From positions 2,812,392 through 2,876,391 of the forward strand of contig NZ_JH594596.1 in the NCBI RefSeq assembly GCF_000243215.1: 64,000 nucleotides of DNA, read 5' to 3'. Position numbers and translations under genes: made by a program. This DNA comes from Odoribacter laneus YIT 12061 (GTDB lineage: Bacteria > Bacteroidota > Bacteroidia > Bacteroidales > Marinifilaceae). The notes below the pieces were generated by a model, which saw only the letters and a list, made by a program, of their open reading frames with translations, made no database searches and was not told the DNA's origin. This document shows, one piece after another, positions 62,365 to 64,000 of the stretch. Within the stretch, counting starts at the first letter, position 1, and each line of letters begins with the position of its first letter.

Positions 62365-63507
62365 TTATTTACAATTTTCCAATATCTTCCGGGCAACCGT
62401 ACCTGTCACATCCTGGTCTTCCCCGTAGGCAGCTTTTCTGGCATTAAAACGTTTTTCTATTTCTAAAATCGTATCCTCACCGATTTGAACTTCATTCAAA
62501 CGCGTTGCCAAACCTAAACTCTTGAAAAAAGATTCTGTCTTTTCAATCGCTCTTTCCGCCCGTTCAACTTCAGATCCTTTATTTATACCCCAAATCCGTT
62601 CGCCATATTGAACCAATTTCGCCAGTTTCTTCTCCCGAAGTGTACGTAAAAGTCCCGGCAATACAATCGCCAAAGTAGCTCCATGCGTCAAACCGTGCAA
62701 AGCCGTCAATTCATGTCCAATCATGTGAGTTGCCCAATCCTGACGTACACCCAAAGCAATAAATCCATTCAATCCCATTGTTGCACAAAGCATAAATTCA
62801 GCCATTAATTCATAATTATCCTGTTTGCGGATAATATCGGGGGCAATTTCGATAAGAGTATGTAAAATTCCCTCCGCCCATCTGTCCATTAAACGGGATT
62901 GACCGGGAGTAGTCATATACTGCTCCATAACATGCACAAAAGTATCTGCAATACCACAAGCTACCTGATGTATAGGCAAAGTAAACGTAACAGTAGGATC
63001 TAAAATAGAAAAAACCGGATACTTCGAATAGAAGGGATATTTTTCAGCTGTTTCTTTTCTGGATATAACCGCACCACTATTCATTTCAGAACCCGTAGCC
63101 GGAAGGGTCAGAACTGTTCCCATCGGTACTGCTGAAGCAGACCGTCCCTGTAAAACCAACTCCCATGCATCCCCTTCATACAACAAACCTGCTGCAATCA
63201 ATTTTGTCCCGTCTAAAACCGATCCGCCTCCGACCGCAAGCAAAAAATCCACCCCCTTCTCTTTCCCCAACTGAATTGCTTTCCGCAAAGTCTCCACTGT
63301 CGGATTTGCTTCTATTCCCCAAAATTCAATTACTTCAAATGACTCCAAAGCTTTTTTCACTTGTTCGTAAACACCGTTCTTCTTTACACTTCCTCCCCCG
63401 AAGGTCACCATCACCCGTTTTCCCTGCGGAATCTCTTTATTCAAATGAGAGATCATCCCTTTTCCGAAAATTAATTTTGTCGGATTTTGAAAAACAAAAT
63501 TTTCCAT
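62365..63507 (-). CDS. Iron-containing alcohol dehydrogenase (BdhA/YqhD-like)
   Basis: This 380-residue group III dehydrogenase has MVTFGGGSVKKNGVY for the cofactor site and GGGSVLDGTKLIAAG, followed by PATGSEMNSGAVI. The metal-binding His residues lie in ATHMIGHELTALHGLTHGATLAIV, with DTFVHVMEQYM before it. The overall pattern fits butanol-dehydrogenase/YqhD-type NAD(P)H-dependent aldehyde reductases, possibly acting in fermentation or aldehyde detoxification; the substrate is inferred only from the family. Monocistronic, with its own terminator. Confidence 0.9.
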   Translation of the reverse strand: MENFVFQNPTKLIFGKGMISHLNKEIPQGKRVMVTFGGGSVKKNGVYEQVKKALESFEVIEFWGIEANPTVETLRKAIQLGKEKGVDFLLAVGGGSVLDGTKLIAAGLLYEGDAWELVLQGRSASAVPMGTVLTLPATGSEMNSGAVISRKETAEKYPFYSKYPVFSILDPTVTFTLPIHQVACGIADTFVHVMEQYMTTPGQSRLMDRWAEGILHTLIEIAPDIIRKQDNYELMAEFMLCATMGLNGFIALGVRQDWATHMIGHELTALHGLTHGATLAIVLPGLLRTLREKKLAKLVQYGERIWGINKGSEVERAERAIEKTESFFKSLGLATRLNEVQIGEDTILEIEKRFNARKAAYGEDQDVTGTVARKILENCK

Positions 63508-64000
63508 AAAAATTGATTTTAATGTGTTTTATTATATTCGTTAAATTTCTCTTATCTTCGATTTTTCCCTTCTTTATCGGCCCCAATAAAATATTTTATC
63601 CACCAAAAGCTTCTGAACAAATATACGTAAATATTCTAAAACAGAAAATGCCTCTAAACCAGACCGCAAGCCGACGCCCCCCAACTGTCACCTCTCCCCC
63701 AATCTCTTAGAGATCAACTGACGCAAAAATTACACATTAGGGACGTGCCCTAATGTGTAAAACAATAAAAAATTTTGTTCGATCCGTTACGGAGACTTTC
63801 CTCCCGTTCCTGTGGATACTTATTTCAAATTTGAACTCCTCTTTAAAACAAGTTTTGTAACCTACTTTTTCCTCTATATTTATTATTGAAACAACTGTAA
63901 GATGGGATTAAATCAGAATTCTATTTTAAAAATTCACATTACACCCTATCAATACGGACATTTTCTGTTTTAGATAAATGATCTGAAACTTTTGATACTG
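63508..64000. other. Intergenic region at the right edge, 493 bp
   Basis: No credible gene on either strand. A perfect palindrome lies at 63730-63760 (listed separately). The remaining right-hand sequence is AT-rich and may contain the upstream region of a gene beyond the window. Confidence 0.45.
63730..63760. repeat. Perfect 13-bp inverted repeat
   Basis: TTACACATTAGGG (63730-63742) and CCCTAATGTGTAA (63748-63760) are exact complements around ACGTG. On the minus strand TTTTTG follows, so it might be a terminator for a minus-strand gene lying to the right of the window. It could instead be an operator 220 bp upstream of the alcohol dehydrogenase start. Confidence 0.65.

Noticed and set aside
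1-64000. CRISPR arrays, rRNA, tRNA, insertion sequences or prophage genes
   Set aside because: I looked for regular short repeats, conserved rRNA/tRNA segments and transposase or phage motifs and found none I could support.

Overview
The window looks like a chromosomal segment of a gut-type member of the Bacteroidales. It is AT-rich. Several genes are preceded by the Bacteroidetes -7 element TAnnTTTG, and clear Shine-Dalgarno sequences are scarce. Gene content also fits: arrays of full-length FtsX/MacB-type permeases, a PCMD-domain lipoprotein, an M18 aminopeptidase, and yicC-gmk followed by nadD. Odoribacteraceae (Odoribacter or Butyricimonas relatives) is my guess for the family, but that is inference. 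I see no rRNA, tRNA, CRISPR array, transposase or prophage.

Left part (1-27.4 kb): eight paralogous 750-800 residue ABC permeases (one cut by the left edge) share a single ATPase gene at 26685-27383. Six permeases follow the ATPase on the minus strand. The other two flank a membrane-anchored TPR/HTH regulator at 2683. Four permease transcription units carry the same regulatory module: a TGGYAT-N5-TTG box resembling a sigma-54 -24/-12 promoter, and, 54-55 bp upstream, two 17-bp palindromic sites (TGTC-N9-GACA type) spaced 21-22 bp apart. This is the signature of an enhancer-binding activator whose gene is not in the window. A hybrid histidine kinase (8834-11569) sits at the end of the array. 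Between the Cys-rich small secreted protein at 7634 and that kinase lies 0.9 kb of non-coding DNA. It holds a strong terminator and two related, hairpin-rich units of about 180-195 bp in inverted orientation, which share a 46-bp core whose internal stem has changed on both sides.

Middle part (27.7-47.9 kb): mostly housekeeping genes. They include an M18 aminopeptidase, a NUDIX hydrolase, a metallo-beta-lactamase-fold protein, an HMA-like small protein, exonuclease III, yicC, gmk, a TRIC channel, nadD, a D-2-hydroxyacid dehydrogenase, an ECF sigma factor with a membrane protein partner, a YitT protein, an MFS exporter with an OmpA-like lipoprotein, a TrpB2-type tryptophan synthase, a methyltransferase, lepA and an M20 dipeptidase. 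Upstream of the TrpB2 gene is an unannotated 21-codon leader with three consecutive Trp codons, followed by a perfect terminator. This is a classic layout for tryptophan attenuation.

Right part (48-64 kb): prs, a ferritin-like/VIT1 fusion, a three-gene envelope operon (PCMD lipoprotein, beta-barrel, lipoprotein), leuS, a DUF454 protein, a tRNA-dihydrouridine synthase, a TlpA-like thioredoxin, a three-gene minus-strand operon (polyprenyl synthetase, dCMP deaminase, S41 protease) and an iron-containing alcohol dehydrogenase. Function calls rest on motifs read by eye; no database search was run.
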